From: CAZDIO01 sp964505555
Lineage (GTDB): Bacteria > Bdellovibrionota_C > UBA2361 > SZUA-149 > CAZDIO01
Length of the DNA stretch: 64,000 bases
Assembly (NCBI GenBank): GCA_964505555.1
Contig: CAZDIO010000134.1
Coordinates: forward strand, 1 to 64,000
Direction of reading: 5' to 3'
Part shown: positions 26,685-36,984 of the stretch, piece after piece
Position numbering within the stretch: position 1 is the stretch's first letter
Layout: each line of letters starts with the position of its first letter
Notes under the pieces: model-generated
The model's database searches: none
Told to the model about the DNA's origin: nothing
Seen by the model: only the letters and a program-made list of their open reading frames with translations
Translations under genes and position numbers: made by a program

Positions 26685-26834
26685 GTATAAAGCCAATTAT
26701 TACTTAATGTTAGCACTTTACTCATAAATGCACCAACTATCTGCATCGGAAATAAAGAAATCACATCGTATATCTCAGGCAATAAGGATACCGACTAGAG
26801 GGAATCGTCAGGGAGGCAATTATCTAGAGGAACT

Positions 26835-29387
26835 ATGGACGGCTCACACGGAAGTTCAGAAAGAACGCTTAAAGTACTGATGCAAAACCGCCCGAATGCG
26901 TTTAGCGAGCGGGGTGGTGATACTGTTTTGATGGAGCAACTGGCAAACCATCTCAAAGGTTTGGGTGTATCTGTTGATATCGACCTAACTGGAAACGTAT
27001 CACTAACAAATTACGATTTAGTACATCTTTTTAATTTTGCGACCCCACAAATTACAGAAACTCTAGCACGTCGAGCTCATCAAGCGGGAGTTCCGTATGT
27101 TGTTACTGCACTCTATGAGGATCTCCCTCAATTTTTTAATCAAAAAATAGCACTCTTTCAGTCTCTTCTCCGCTATCTTTCTTCGGGGCAGCCTCGTGAG
27201 AAATGGCAAGAGATCTCCGCTGGAGCAAAAAATGTAACTCCATCTCAGCGTTGGGAAAATACTTGGACTGCTCAACATGCTGGTTGTCTTATTGCTTCCG
27301 GGCAAAAGGAGAAAGAAGCATTACTTCGTGATTATCCCCAGACAAGAAGAATCAATGTGTGTCACACGGGATGCGAAATTTCAGGAAATGAAGATCGCGG
27401 CGCTCTTTTCTTTCAAGAAACGGGGGTACGTGATGCGGTGCTTTGTGTCGGACGGTTAGAGACAAGAAAAAATCAATTAATGATCCTCAAAGCGCTTGAA
27501 GATGTAGATCTTCCAGTGGTGTTTATAACAGGTGGGTTTACCTATCAAAAAGACTATGAAGAAGCGTGTAAGCGGTTTCAAAGACGAGGGCAAACGATGT
27601 ATTTAGGAAGAGTGACACCAGAGTTACTCGCCAGTGCCTATCAAGCATGTAGAGTGCACGTATTGCCTAGTTTCTATGAACTTCCAGGGATCGTTTCTTT
27701 GGAAGCGGCTCGATATGGAGCAAATGTGGTAGCTACTGAAAATGGCACGACACGCGAATACCTTGGAGACTATGCGTACTATTGTGATCCCACTTCAGCA
27801 GAAAGTATTCGAAATGCTGTTCTGGCCGGATATTATGCTCCGAAACGAATAGAGATGAAACAACAAGTACAACATTTCACCTGGAACAATTCAGCACGTG
27901 AAGTTCTTGGTGTGTATCAAAGTGTGACAGGGATGAAAAGCAATGAATATTCTACTAACGGACGACCTCATTATAATCAACTCATGACAACACAAATTTC
28001 TTCTGCATCTGATTCGGTTGAGCAAACGACTTCGGTTGTGGGCATGATTCCTAAAACTCTTCAACTCAGCGATATTGAGAATGGCACAAGTACAAGAGCA
28101 AATATCCTTTGTGACGAGGCTGATCAACTTCTCCGTGCTGGTCAAGCAGACGAAGCGCTCACAAAATATGAGCAGGCATCAACAATTGCTCCAACGAATG
28201 TGCGCGCCTACAGAAGTTGTGGAGTAACGCACCTAGTGAAAAAGGATGCTGTGGTTGCCGAAAGCTTCTTTAAAAAAGCACTTCAACTTTCACCGCAGGA
28301 ATCAAAATCCCTTACGGGACTTGCTACTTGTCGTGCACTGAAAGGAAATAGGGAAGAGGCCTTTGAGTTGTTGCAACAAGCAATCACGGCCGATCCTACA
28401 AACCTTACGGCGATACATAAGTTTCTTGAACTTGCGTATATGCTTGAGCGCTACTCTGAACTAGAGCAGACGCTGGATTCTTATCTAGTAAGAAATCCAA
28501 GTGACATAGAGATGAAGTATTGCCTTGCTGGTTGTGCCTATAAGCTCACAAAATTTGATAAGGCGCGGCGCTTAGTCGAAGAGATGCTTTCAGTTTCAAA
28601 TGGAGATGAACGTGCCAAAGAGTTAAAGGCATTGCTTGATTCGCAACAGGTAAGTCGTCTCTCCTCCGGGGGGGTGTCCCAACGTCACCATAATTCAGTG
28701 GATGAGCAGCTTGTCGTGCTTGAAGGAGAGAAGAAAAGCCGTAATTACGATTCGGTAATCAGCGGGGGAGAGAAACTTCTTGCTCAAAACGGAACGAACG
28801 ACAATCAAAAAGCACTTACCCATGTTCTTATTGGTGAGGCGTATTCTCAGGCAAGGAATCTTTACGCAGCGGACTCTCATTTTCGACTTGCAGAAGATAA
28901 TGAGATGCATCGAGTGCGCGCCGTCATCGGTCGAGGAGTTGTTGCGGCTGCGATGGAGAAGTGGCAAGAAGCCGAGACATTTTTCCTCAAAGCCAATGCC
29001 CTTGATTCAAATAATGATATCGCAATTGCTGGGTTGGGGATCTGTGCGGCACAGAAGGGAAATTCAGCGAGTGCATGGGACTTCTATATGAAAGCGCTTA
29101 CACTTAATCCTGAGAACAAGAGAGCCCTTCTTGGTATTATTCAACTAGGGTACTCTCTCGGGCGTCTTGAGGATTTAGAAAAAGTTCTTACCAGGTATCT
29201 GGAGCTTCACCCTGCAGACCTCTCGATGCTGTATGCACATGCAGGATGCTGCTATGCGCAGGGGAAGCGTTCCCTTGCTTCTACGCAGTTAGAAAAGATT
29301 AAAATTTTCGAACCTAACCATCAACTCGCAAATGAGCTTATTGCAAGAATGAGCAGCGAGGAGGGTCAGACAGGATCGTATCGGTAG
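26835..29387 (+). CDS. GT4 glycosyltransferase fused to TPR repeats
   Basis: Residues ~10-365 are a GT-B fold GT4 glycosyltransferase: ERGGDTVLMEQLANHL at the N-terminus, VLCVGRLETRKNQLMILKAL in the nucleotide-sugar region, YQACRVHVLPSFYELPGIVSLEAARYGANVVATENGTTREYL near the end. The remaining ~450 residues (~420-850) are tetratricopeptide repeats with units such as ANILCDEADQLLRAGQADEALTKYEQAS and AVIGRGVVAAAMEKWQEAETFFLKANAL. TPR domains bind protein partners, so it may glycosylate proteins, like other large glycosyltransferases in flagellar or adhesin glycosylation. It stands alone, with no obvious substrate nearby, though the flagellar glycosylation genes are 8 kb away. Confidence 0.85.
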   Translation: MDGSHGSSERTLKVLMQNRPNAFSERGGDTVLMEQLANHLKGLGVSVDIDLTGNVSLTNYDLVHLFNFATPQITETLARRAHQAGVPYVVTALYEDLPQFFNQKIALFQSLLRYLSSGQPREKWQEISAGAKNVTPSQRWENTWTAQHAGCLIASGQKEKEALLRDYPQTRRINVCHTGCEISGNEDRGALFFQETGVRDAVLCVGRLETRKNQLMILKALEDVDLPVVFITGGFTYQKDYEEACKRFQRRGQTMYLGRVTPELLASAYQACRVHVLPSFYELPGIVSLEAARYGANVVATENGTTREYLGDYAYYCDPTSAESIRNAVLAGYYAPKRIEMKQQVQHFTWNNSAREVLGVYQSVTGMKSNEYSTNGRPHYNQLMTTQISSASDSVEQTTSVVGMIPKTLQLSDIENGTSTRANILCDEADQLLRAGQADEALTKYEQASTIAPTNVRAYRSCGVTHLVKKDAVVAESFFKKALQLSPQESKSLTGLATCRALKGNREEAFELLQQAITADPTNLTAIHKFLELAYMLERYSELEQTLDSYLVRNPSDIEMKYCLAGCAYKLTKFDKARRLVEEMLSVSNGDERAKELKALLDSQQVSRLSSGGVSQRHHNSVDEQLVVLEGEKKSRNYDSVISGGEKLLAQNGTNDNQKALTHVLIGEAYSQARNLYAADSHFRLAEDNEMHRVRAVIGRGVVAAAMEKWQEAETFFLKANALDSNNDIAIAGLGICAAQKGNSASAWDFYMKALTLNPENKRALLGIIQLGYSLGRLEDLEKVLTRYLELHPADLSMLYAHAGCCYAQGKRSLASTQLEKIKIFEPNHQLANELIARMSSEEGQTGSYR

Positions 29388-29413
29388 GGATGAAAGCTGT
29401 GAGATCTTAATTG

Positions 29414-29446
29414 AACACAGAGTTTCACAGGGTTACACAGAGTTAA
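29414..29446. repeat. Single half of a CACAGAG-family element
   Basis: AACACAGAGTTTCACAGGG and the following bases match, with one change, the left arm of the inverted repeat at 48789. No right arm is found, so this looks like a decayed or solo copy between two convergent genes. Confidence 0.7.
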
Positions 29447-29508
29447 GAAAAAAATCTTTAGTTGGTAAAGCTCCTTTCTCTTGCCACTATCTTCTCTCTT
29501 GAAGCTTT

Positions 29509-32500
29509 CTATTTTGAAGCGGGTCGTGAGATACCGTACAGTTGATTGGCGATTACGAGAAGTGCAGACACCGTCAGGTTCCTGCTTTGAAACTCATTCA
29601 CACTTTGGTTGTAGCGTTTCACAGCATCCTTACGCTTTTCAAGAAAGCGCTGAATGTTTTCAGCTGTTGCCCCACCTGTTTCGTGAATTATACTTTTAAC
29701 GACAAGTCCGACAGAGTCTTTTAGTTGTGCAACGATAACACGCAACGCGAGTGCCTCCCAACGGTCGGTTGACTCAATACTTGAAGATTGCTCGATCAGT
29801 CGAGTGACTGAAAATTCTGTAGCGATCTGTGAATACAGTTTGGCAGCAGAGAGGAGATCGGTTGCTGTGTCTGAGGAGATATCAGTGATTTCAACAAGAG
29901 AGTTTGCATAAACGATCGAAGAGACTGACTGTGCCAGTGTTTTTGGAAAACCAACAAGTAACAGCTCGCCATATTTTTCCTGATAGGCAGAGAGCTCGAC
30001 CTGAGTAAGAAAGGAAGTGGTCTCACCAAGTAATATCTTGCACGACTTTCGGTAGCGATCAATGACTTCAGACCAGGTGAGATGAGCACTCCGGTGTTCA
30101 AGAAGCCAACGGGTAAGATCGTCAATGGCGCGAGTAAGAAAGAACAATGCATTTAAGTGTGCACTTGCGGAAGTTGCCGTGTCAGTAGTTCGGAGTTGCT
30201 CACTGATCTCTGCTGCACCAAGAATTTCATCTGCTGCGAGGAAGGCAAAGATAATATCTGTATCACTGGCGCCTGTTTCTTCGGCAGTGCGATTTACAAA
30301 TGTTGCACCCATGCGCTCAACGACCAGATTGGCGATCTGCGAGGAGATTATTTCTCGAGCAAGGGGGTGTTTTAATGTATCTTCCCGAAATCTCTCCACG
30401 ATGGTGGAGGGAAAGTAACTAAATAGATATCGTCTCAGAAAAGGTTCATCGGTTAAATCGGAGGTCAGTAACGAATTGAAAAGAGACATTTTGACGTATG
30501 CAATGAGCACGGCAAGTTCGGGTCGGGTGAGGCCTTGCTTTGTTTGCCCACGTTTTAGTAGCGTTTCATCGTCAGGTAAAAATTCTCCTTTTCGATCAAG
30601 GAGTTTTTCTGAAACGAAATTCTGAATCAATGCCCGATAGTAATCAATGTTTCGCTTACTTCTTCGCACGCCCAAACTAAGTGCCTTGCTCTGTAATCGA
30701 TTGCGCGCGGTTACTTTTTTTACCGCGTCAGACGCGCATTTGCGAAGAATCTCATTACGTTCTGGGAGACTTAGCTCTCCACGTTTTACTGGAGCGCTTA
30801 ATAAAATTTTGAGATTTACTTCAAAATCAGAAAGATCCACTCCACCTGAATTGTCAACCGCATCGGTGTTAATTTGGCCACCATTGATTGCAAATTCAAT
30901 TCGAGCAAGTTGGGTAAACCCTAAATTGCCCCCTTCGCACGCTATCTTTGCTCTAAGTTCCTTTGCATCAACACGCACATCGTCATTAATTCGATCCCCT
31001 ACATCAATGTGGCTCTCTCGTTCAGCCTTTACATAGGTCCCGATACCACCATTGAAAATCAGATCTACCGGAGCTTTAAGAACTGCTTGCACAAGCTCAT
31101 CTCCAGAAAGCAGTTCTTTCTCACACCCGAGTGCTTTCTTTGCTTCACTGCTCAGGGCGATCTCTTTTTCACTTCGTTCAAAAACCCCCCCGCCAGGGCT
31201 GATTGTCGAGAGGGAATAATCACTCCATTGAGAAGTGGGAAGATGAAAAAGTCGTTCTCGTTCTTGAAAAGAAACGGTGCAATCGGGATTGGGGTCAACA
31301 AAGATGTGCTTATGGTTAAAGGCCGCAATCAGTTTCGCATTTTTATTAAGAAGCAAACCATTTCCAAAAACATCTCCAGACATGTCACCAATGCCGACAA
31401 GGGTAAAGGACTGCTGATCCACATCGATTCCTAACTCTCGAAAATGACGGAGAGAAGCTTCCCATGCTCCTCGAGCAGTAATTCCAAGTTCTTTGTGACT
31501 ATAACCCTGGCTCCCGCCTGAGGCGAAGGCATCTCCAAGCCAGAAATCGAAAGATTCCTGTGCGATTTGATTTGCTAAATCACTAAAGGTTGCGGTGCCT
31601 CGATCGGCTGCGACCACAAGATAAGGATCGTCATCATCATAAATAAGCACATGTTCTGGATGTTTGATTTTTTCGCCGGAGAGGGTGTCTGTAATCTCAA
31701 GCAATGAGATAATAAATTTTGTATAGCACTCCCTTACTTGTTCCTGCATTGTTTTCGAGGTTGTTTGGTTTTCCTTGATGATAAAACCACCTTTTGCACC
31801 AACTGGTACAATAATCGAGTTTTTCACCACCTGTGTTTTCATTAAACCAAGGATCTCGGTGCGATAATCTTCTTTGCGCTCACTCCAACGAATTCCTCCT
31901 CGAGCAACTTTCCCTCCACGCAAGTGAACGCCTTCAAAATCTGGAGAACTTACAAAGATCTCATAGAGAGGTCGAGGCGAGGGCATCTGTCGAATGCGTT
32001 TACAGTCTATTTTGAACGCGATCCGCGAATCTGCTGATGGGCGGTAATAGTTGGTGCGAACAATAGCTTGAAGAGTATTTAAAAATCCGCGTAATACTCG
32101 ATCAAACGTTAAGTTAGGAACTTTCTTCAGTAAAATAAAAAATTCATCTTCTAACTTTTTTAGTTGGGTGGCTCGCTGCTTTTCAGTTAGTGATCGAGAG
32201 GGATCGAATTTAGTTTCGAAGTATTCAACAAGAAGTTTCGAATGCTCTGGATTTTGAACGAGAGACTTGTGTAGCGTTGAACGAGCCGGAAATACTTTTA
32301 GCTGCCACAAGTAGTCAGATACGGCACGAAGAACGGCAATCCTATTTGAAGAAAGATTTGGAGAAAAAAGCAACGCGTTAAGATGATCATTGTCGGCCCT
32401 TCCCGCAAAAATGTCTTTCAATCCTGGAACAATGATCTTTTCGACCATCTCGGGGTGGGGGATAATTCCACCACCATGTTTACAATGAAAGCTGTACACG

Positions 32501-34296
32501 GTAGCCCAAGGTTGTTCCTCGACCATGAGGGTGTTCGCTGATTCATCGATTATTTCAAGTCCTGTGTTTTCAAGAAAAGGAAGAACGGTGCTTAGTGTAA
32601 ATGTGCCGTCTCGCTTATAGAGTTTTAAGTAAAAAGAGTTCGTCGATACTTTATCTTCTTCTGACCACACCGCGATCTCAAGATTGTTATTTGGAGACAG
32701 CACCTCAAGAAACTTGATGTCAAACGCGGCCTGACGAGGCGAGGTTGCCGCCTTATATTGCTCAGGAAATGCTCGGCGATAAAAGGTAGCTAATCGGGTT
32801 GCTTCCGCTCCGCTTGTTTCTGAAAGAGCGATTTGAAGATTATCATCCCAGGTTAAAGTAAGCCGAGAGATAGCGTATTCCAGACGAGGGAGATCGAGTG
32901 CCGATTCATTTCGGATTATATTGGGAACGAAATAATGAATACGCACAAGTTGTTCATCCCCAAGTGCAAGCTGGTATTCGGTGGCGCCCCGAGAGGAGTT
33001 AAATTCTTTCTCAATATATTCTTGAATAGATTCACGGACTCGACCTGAAAACCTATTTCTCGGCATGATGACCATTACCGAAGAGTTTTGGAAAAGCTCA
33101 TATTGATGAACACTGAGGCGCGTATCACGTCGCCTCGTTGCTTCCATGATTAACCGAATATCGTTTCGAAGCAATTCGGTGGGGGTTCGAAGGAGAATTA
33201 GTTTTGGAATACCATCAACGATTGAGACGAGTTCTTTATAGTCATGGCTGTTGGGAACGAGTTTTTCATGGTCAAGGATGGCGTGAAGTTTTTTTCTTAC
33301 GATGGGAACGAGCGCTGCTTCTTGTGCCACGGCGCGAGTAGTTAACAATCCGAGAAAACATTCGATCACTCCATCGGTATGTGTTGTCGAAGGAGTAAAT
33401 AGAGTAACAAGATCCATGCAGGCAAAGCGATGAACGGGACTCTTTTCAGAGGTCCTTCCAAATTCAATGATCTCATTTTTTGTTACATAGTATTCGGCAT
33501 GAGCAGTAATCGTTTTAACGAGATTCTCAAAGTGCTCTGTGCCAAATCGAAGTAATCCCAAAGCATCTTCAAATTTCCCCAACGAAGAGGAAGTTTTTTT
33601 TCCGGCGGGAATGTTCCACTTTGCATACCCAAGAAGTACAAATCCACCATGAGCAGCCCAGCGGAGAAATTCGCCAACTTCTTGGGGATCCGTGGCCCCG
33701 TCAAAGGTTCGCCTTCGAAGTATCTCTGCGCGGTGATTAGCGCGCTCAACCATTTGTGGAAAATCATTCGTTACGGTGATTAAGAGACGCAGCCCTTTTT
33801 GCATATCGAGGGCGAGTTTCTCAAATGAATCTCCGTCTTTGATGCAAACAAGTTCGATGTAGGTAAGAGAGACACGTTTCCCTCTGCTATTAACGAGAAC
33901 GGGATGGAGCACTACGGAAACTTCACACTCAGCTTGTCGAAGATGTTCATGGAGGGTGTCGACAATAAATGGCCGATCTTCCAGGATGGCACAAATGCAG
34001 TACGTGTTGTTTAAAAAATTCTTTTCAAAGAAAAGCTCATTTTGAGTTTTTTCATAAGCACGAAAAAACTCAAATACGCTTTTTGATATCTTTGAAAGAT
34101 GGGAAACGCTGCTCTGTTGTAAAAAATCAGCGGGAGCTTTGCTAAAAAGCAATTCTGAAAAATGAATCAACTCATCATAGGCGAGTCCCTTTGGAGAACC
34201 GTTTACATATTGTTCGTCTTGAGCAAGATTTTTAAACAGGAGAGAGAGCTTTTCTGAAGCTGCACTTAGTGGAGGTTGTGGAAAATTATGCGCCAT
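29509..34296 (-). CDS. NAD-specific glutamate dehydrogenase, large type
   Basis: A 1595-residue enzyme of the large NAD-GDH (GDH-180 / Bac_GDH) family that oxidatively deaminates glutamate to 2-oxoglutarate and ammonia using NAD. Family features are clear: N-terminal ~700 residues with ACT-like regulatory parts, then the catalytic core with HLRGGKVARGGIRWSERKEDYR (near residue 810), VVKNSIIVPVGAKGGF, GIGDMSGDVFGNGLLLN, then a helical C-terminal domain of ~350 residues. Length is normal for the family. ATG 34296 starts at a normal position. It is separate from neighbours: the 3' end converges on the GT4-TPR gene, and the 5' end diverges from the flagellar regulator. Confidence 0.96.
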   Translation of the reverse strand: MAHNFPQPPLSAASEKLSLLFKNLAQDEQYVNGSPKGLAYDELIHFSELLFSKAPADFLQQSSVSHLSKISKSVFEFFRAYEKTQNELFFEKNFLNNTYCICAILEDRPFIVDTLHEHLRQAECEVSVVLHPVLVNSRGKRVSLTYIELVCIKDGDSFEKLALDMQKGLRLLITVTNDFPQMVERANHRAEILRRRTFDGATDPQEVGEFLRWAAHGGFVLLGYAKWNIPAGKKTSSSLGKFEDALGLLRFGTEHFENLVKTITAHAEYYVTKNEIIEFGRTSEKSPVHRFACMDLVTLFTPSTTHTDGVIECFLGLLTTRAVAQEAALVPIVRKKLHAILDHEKLVPNSHDYKELVSIVDGIPKLILLRTPTELLRNDIRLIMEATRRRDTRLSVHQYELFQNSSVMVIMPRNRFSGRVRESIQEYIEKEFNSSRGATEYQLALGDEQLVRIHYFVPNIIRNESALDLPRLEYAISRLTLTWDDNLQIALSETSGAEATRLATFYRRAFPEQYKAATSPRQAAFDIKFLEVLSPNNNLEIAVWSEEDKVSTNSFYLKLYKRDGTFTLSTVLPFLENTGLEIIDESANTLMVEEQPWATVYSFHCKHGGGIIPHPEMVEKIIVPGLKDIFAGRADNDHLNALLFSPNLSSNRIAVLRAVSDYLWQLKVFPARSTLHKSLVQNPEHSKLLVEYFETKFDPSRSLTEKQRATQLKKLEDEFFILLKKVPNLTFDRVLRGFLNTLQAIVRTNYYRPSADSRIAFKIDCKRIRQMPSPRPLYEIFVSSPDFEGVHLRGGKVARGGIRWSERKEDYRTEILGLMKTQVVKNSIIVPVGAKGGFIIKENQTTSKTMQEQVRECYTKFIISLLEITDTLSGEKIKHPEHVLIYDDDDPYLVVAADRGTATFSDLANQIAQESFDFWLGDAFASGGSQGYSHKELGITARGAWEASLRHFRELGIDVDQQSFTLVGIGDMSGDVFGNGLLLNKNAKLIAAFNHKHIFVDPNPDCTVSFQERERLFHLPTSQWSDYSLSTISPGGGVFERSEKEIALSSEAKKALGCEKELLSGDELVQAVLKAPVDLIFNGGIGTYVKAERESHIDVGDRINDDVRVDAKELRAKIACEGGNLGFTQLARIEFAINGGQINTDAVDNSGGVDLSDFEVNLKILLSAPVKRGELSLPERNEILRKCASDAVKKVTARNRLQSKALSLGVRRSKRNIDYYRALIQNFVSEKLLDRKGEFLPDDETLLKRGQTKQGLTRPELAVLIAYVKMSLFNSLLTSDLTDEPFLRRYLFSYFPSTIVERFREDTLKHPLAREIISSQIANLVVERMGATFVNRTAEETGASDTDIIFAFLAADEILGAAEISEQLRTTDTATSASAHLNALFFLTRAIDDLTRWLLEHRSAHLTWSEVIDRYRKSCKILLGETTSFLTQVELSAYQEKYGELLLVGFPKTLAQSVSSIVYANSLVEITDISSDTATDLLSAAKLYSQIATEFSVTRLIEQSSSIESTDRWEALALRVIVAQLKDSVGLVVKSIIHETGGATAENIQRFLEKRKDAVKRYNQSVNEFQSRNLTVSALLVIANQLYGISRPASK

Positions 34297-34664
34297 TACG
34301 TTGCGTTCAAACGGAATTATTCAAACAGGGCTGTTATGAGTTTCTCATACTCTACAAAAGAACTAAGAAACAGTCTACTCTAAACTCTTAGAGCGTTATT
34401 TATGGAATAACATATTGAATTAACAGGGAAATTAAACATAAAATAACACTTAGATTATGCGATTATTGAAATAAATTTTCTTATAAATGTACCACAATGT
34501 TCATTTAAAGAGGCTTTTATAGGGATATTCCAGAAAAAGGTAACCCTAGCGTGATAGAAAAGCAGTAGAAAAAGATCATTAGTGTCAACTTCTTATCACT
34601 ATAAGCACAATCTTTTGCAAAAAGCCTGAGCTTGCCGCCAAAAACCTGTCATCGAATAACATGC
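34297..34664. other. Intergenic region without a recognised gene
   Basis: This AT-rich stretch divides the divergent glutamate dehydrogenase gene and the flagellar regulator. I see no RNA gene or convincing ORF in it; it probably holds the promoter of the dehydrogenase. Confidence 0.6.
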
Positions 34665-34680
34665 TGGTACGACCTTTGCC
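34665..34680 (+). promoter_or_regulatory. Sigma-54 (-24/-12) promoter of the flagellar regulator
   Basis: TGGTACGACCTTTGCC has GG (34666-34667), ten bases, then GC (34678-34679) and matches TGGCACG...TTGC at nearly every position. It lies about 185 bases before the regulator start, leaving a long leader. Confidence 0.75.
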
Positions 34681-34863
34681 AGAGTTATGACACTAGCTTC
34701 GCTCTTTTGGAAAGTGCGGACAAAAATTTGACCATTGCCAGGGGTAATCCAAACAATGGCCATCTCCGTATCAATTTCTCTTTCGTGTGTTGTGAAGAGA
34801 AAAGCGAAGCAAGCGCAGGAACAGATGGTTAGGTCCGATAAGGGTTTTTGGAAGGAGGGTTCT

Positions 34864-35928
34864 ATGCTTCAGCAAGTGAAGGAATTAAATTGCGTAGAGT
34901 ATCATTCGCTGCGCGAACGAGAAGAGGCGTTTCGCAAAATTGTGACTGAAGACGCGGCAATGGAAAAATTGTTTGGGTTTCTTAAAAAGGTCGCAATTAC
35001 AAGTTCTACTGTTCTTATTCTTGGTGAAAGCGGCACAGGCAAGGAACTTATTGCTCGTGCTATTCATGAACTCAGTGGATGCCGAGGAAATTTTGTTCCA
35101 GTTAATTGTGGTGCTATTCCCGACAATCTTTTGGAGAGTGAGCTTTTTGGTTATGAGAAAGGGGCATTTACGGGTGCAACAAATTCAAAACCAGGACGAT
35201 TTGTTCTTGCTGATGGAGGCACGATCTTTCTTGATGAAATCGGAGAGATGACACCTCATTTGCAGGTGAAACTACTTCGAGTATTACAAGATAAAATTAT
35301 TGAACCGGTAGGAGGAGTTAAATCTCAAACGGTTACTACCCGTGTTATTGCTGCTACAAATGTCAATCTTCAGCAAAAGGTGGAGGATGGATCATTTCGA
35401 GAGGATCTTTTTTATCGCTTGCAGGTCGTTCCCGTGGAGCTTCCCCCGCTCCGATCTCGCCCAAATGATATTGTTTTGCTTGCAAATTACTTTAGTCAAA
35501 AATTTTCACAGTTGCACAATCGAAAGCCTTTGCTCTTTAGCGCTGAAGTTACGGAAGCATTAAAACGGTATCCTTGGCCAGGGAACGTTCGAGAACTTGA
35601 GAATCTCATCGAACGCTTGAGTATTATGATCGAGGATAATGCTGTGTACGTAAATGACATTCCTCCTCATGTATTAGATGGAAAAACACGGATGTCGACA
35701 TGTTTTTTAGAACCAACGCTTCCTGAAGGAGGATTAGATTTTAATATTGTTGTTGAGCAATTTGAAAACACTTTAATTACTCAGGCTTTAAGGCGCTGCG
35801 CTGGAAACAAAAAAGCGGCTGCTAGACTTTTAAATCTTAATCGCACAACGCTTGTAGAAAAAATTAAAAAGAAAGGACTTCTTTCTGAAGAGGAAACCAC
35901 GCTACCTGGATTTACTGTTGCATTGTAA
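34864..35928 (+). CDS. Sigma-54 enhancer-binding protein without sensor domain (FlrA-like role)
   Basis: A 354-residue AAA+ activator of sigma-54 RNA polymerase: Walker A GESGTGKE (residues 54-61), GAFTGA loop (100-105) that contacts sigma-54, arginine-finger and sensor regions, then a Fis-type helix-turn-helix at the C-terminus (CAGNKKAAARLLNLNRTTLVEKIKKKGLL). Its N-terminal part is only ~30 residues, so there is no FleQ, GAF or receiver domain; it may be constitutively active or controlled by another protein. A perfect AAGGAGG site before ATG 34864 decides the start over earlier codons at 34735. It heads the run of regulator genes before the flgB cluster and lies behind a sigma-54-type promoter itself. 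Confidence 0.9.
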   Translation: MLQQVKELNCVEYHSLREREEAFRKIVTEDAAMEKLFGFLKKVAITSSTVLILGESGTGKELIARAIHELSGCRGNFVPVNCGAIPDNLLESELFGYEKGAFTGATNSKPGRFVLADGGTIFLDEIGEMTPHLQVKLLRVLQDKIIEPVGGVKSQTVTTRVIAATNVNLQQKVEDGSFREDLFYRLQVVPVELPPLRSRPNDIVLLANYFSQKFSQLHNRKPLLFSAEVTEALKRYPWPGNVRELENLIERLSIMIEDNAVYVNDIPPHVLDGKTRMSTCFLEPTLPEGGLDFNIVVEQFENTLITQALRRCAGNKKAAARLLNLNRTTLVEKIKKKGLLSEEETTLPGFTVAL

Positions 35929-35979
35929 TCAAGCGATTGCGGAGTTCTCAGAAGAATAAGAGAAAGGATTTGTAACCAA

Positions 35980-36984
35980 ATGAATTTGAAACAAAAAAGC
36001 GGATGGAGTTTTTATTTAACCTCCGTTTTCATCGGTGGGTTAAGCTCATGGCATGGTGTGTTTCCAACTACCGTTGTTGCACAAGTTTCTACAGGAACGG
36101 GAGTGCCTATTGTTGAGGAAACAGGGGAGTCGCTCAGCACGCTTTCAAAGCGAGGAGAGCATTTTGAGGCACTTCGTAAATACTATGAAGGAAAAGATTT
36201 TGTATTTAGTCTTACAGACACTATCTTCGCTGCAAGAAGCGCATGGGCTCTTGGACTTCCTCAGCAGGCTCGCGAAATTTGGGATCAGGTATTTGCAAAT
36301 TCCGCGCTTGCCAATCCGGAACGGGTGCGAGAGATACTGGCGCGATCGATCATGGAACTTCAGGAAGGAAACTATGAAACTTCACGTTCTTTGGCGGAGG
36401 AAGCAGTATATGATTTGGAGTCATCTGATGCGCGCAGTCAACTTTTTCTGGTTATTGCCGAGTCTCTTAATGATCAAGGAACGCTAAAACGTGCCGAAAG
36501 TTTCTATCAGAAAGCTGCTCTTGAAGGGAGCAAATCTTCGCGAGGTGAAGCACAGTTTCTTCTCGGTCAATGTCAGTTAAAACAAGGTCTTGCTGAGCAA
36601 GCTCGATACAGTTTTACGGCAGTTCCAACCGAATCATCATTTGCGCCAGGAGCGTTACGAAAGCTCTCAGAGATCGACCTTCAAGAGAAAGAGTACGAAA
36701 GTGTGTTGACGTGGATCGAGGAAGGAGAGGAGCGATATCCATCGGAGTTTGATGAAGCATCGATTTATCATGCAAAAATAACAGCACTTCTTGAACTCGG
36801 ACGTTTTGACCAGGCACAACAAGCTTTAGAAAAACTTCGTTCTCGGTACTCCGAAAATAATAGTTGGTTCATTCTTGCTCATGCCATGTATCTTAGTAAG
36901 GAACTTCAAGGGTTTCCTCTTGATGAACAGAAAGAAGAACTTCGTGAGGAGAATCGAGTGCAAAGAAAAGGAGTGGAGAACTAA
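35980..36984 (+). CDS. Exported TPR-repeat protein
   Basis: A 334-residue protein with an N-terminal hydrophobic segment (~12-35) that looks like a signal peptide, followed by several TPR-like helical pairs (SRSLAEEAVYDLESSDARSQLFLVIAESLNDQGTLKRAESFYQKAALEG, GEAQFLLGQCQLKQGLAEQARYSF). No catalytic residues are apparent. It lies between the enhancer-binding protein and the histidine kinase on the same strand and ends one base before the kinase gene begins, so it is co-transcribed. It might sense assembly of the basal body in the periplasm or help recruit flagellar parts. This is inference from position; the family is unrecognised. Confidence 0.75.
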   Translation: MNLKQKSGWSFYLTSVFIGGLSSWHGVFPTTVVAQVSTGTGVPIVEETGESLSTLSKRGEHFEALRKYYEGKDFVFSLTDTIFAARSAWALGLPQQAREIWDQVFANSALANPERVREILARSIMELQEGNYETSRSLAEEAVYDLESSDARSQLFLVIAESLNDQGTLKRAESFYQKAALEGSKSSRGEAQFLLGQCQLKQGLAEQARYSFTAVPTESSFAPGALRKLSEIDLQEKEYESVLTWIEEGEERYPSEFDEASIYHAKITALLELGRFDQAQQALEKLRSRYSENNSWFILAHAMYLSKELQGFPLDEQKEELREENRVQRKGVEN

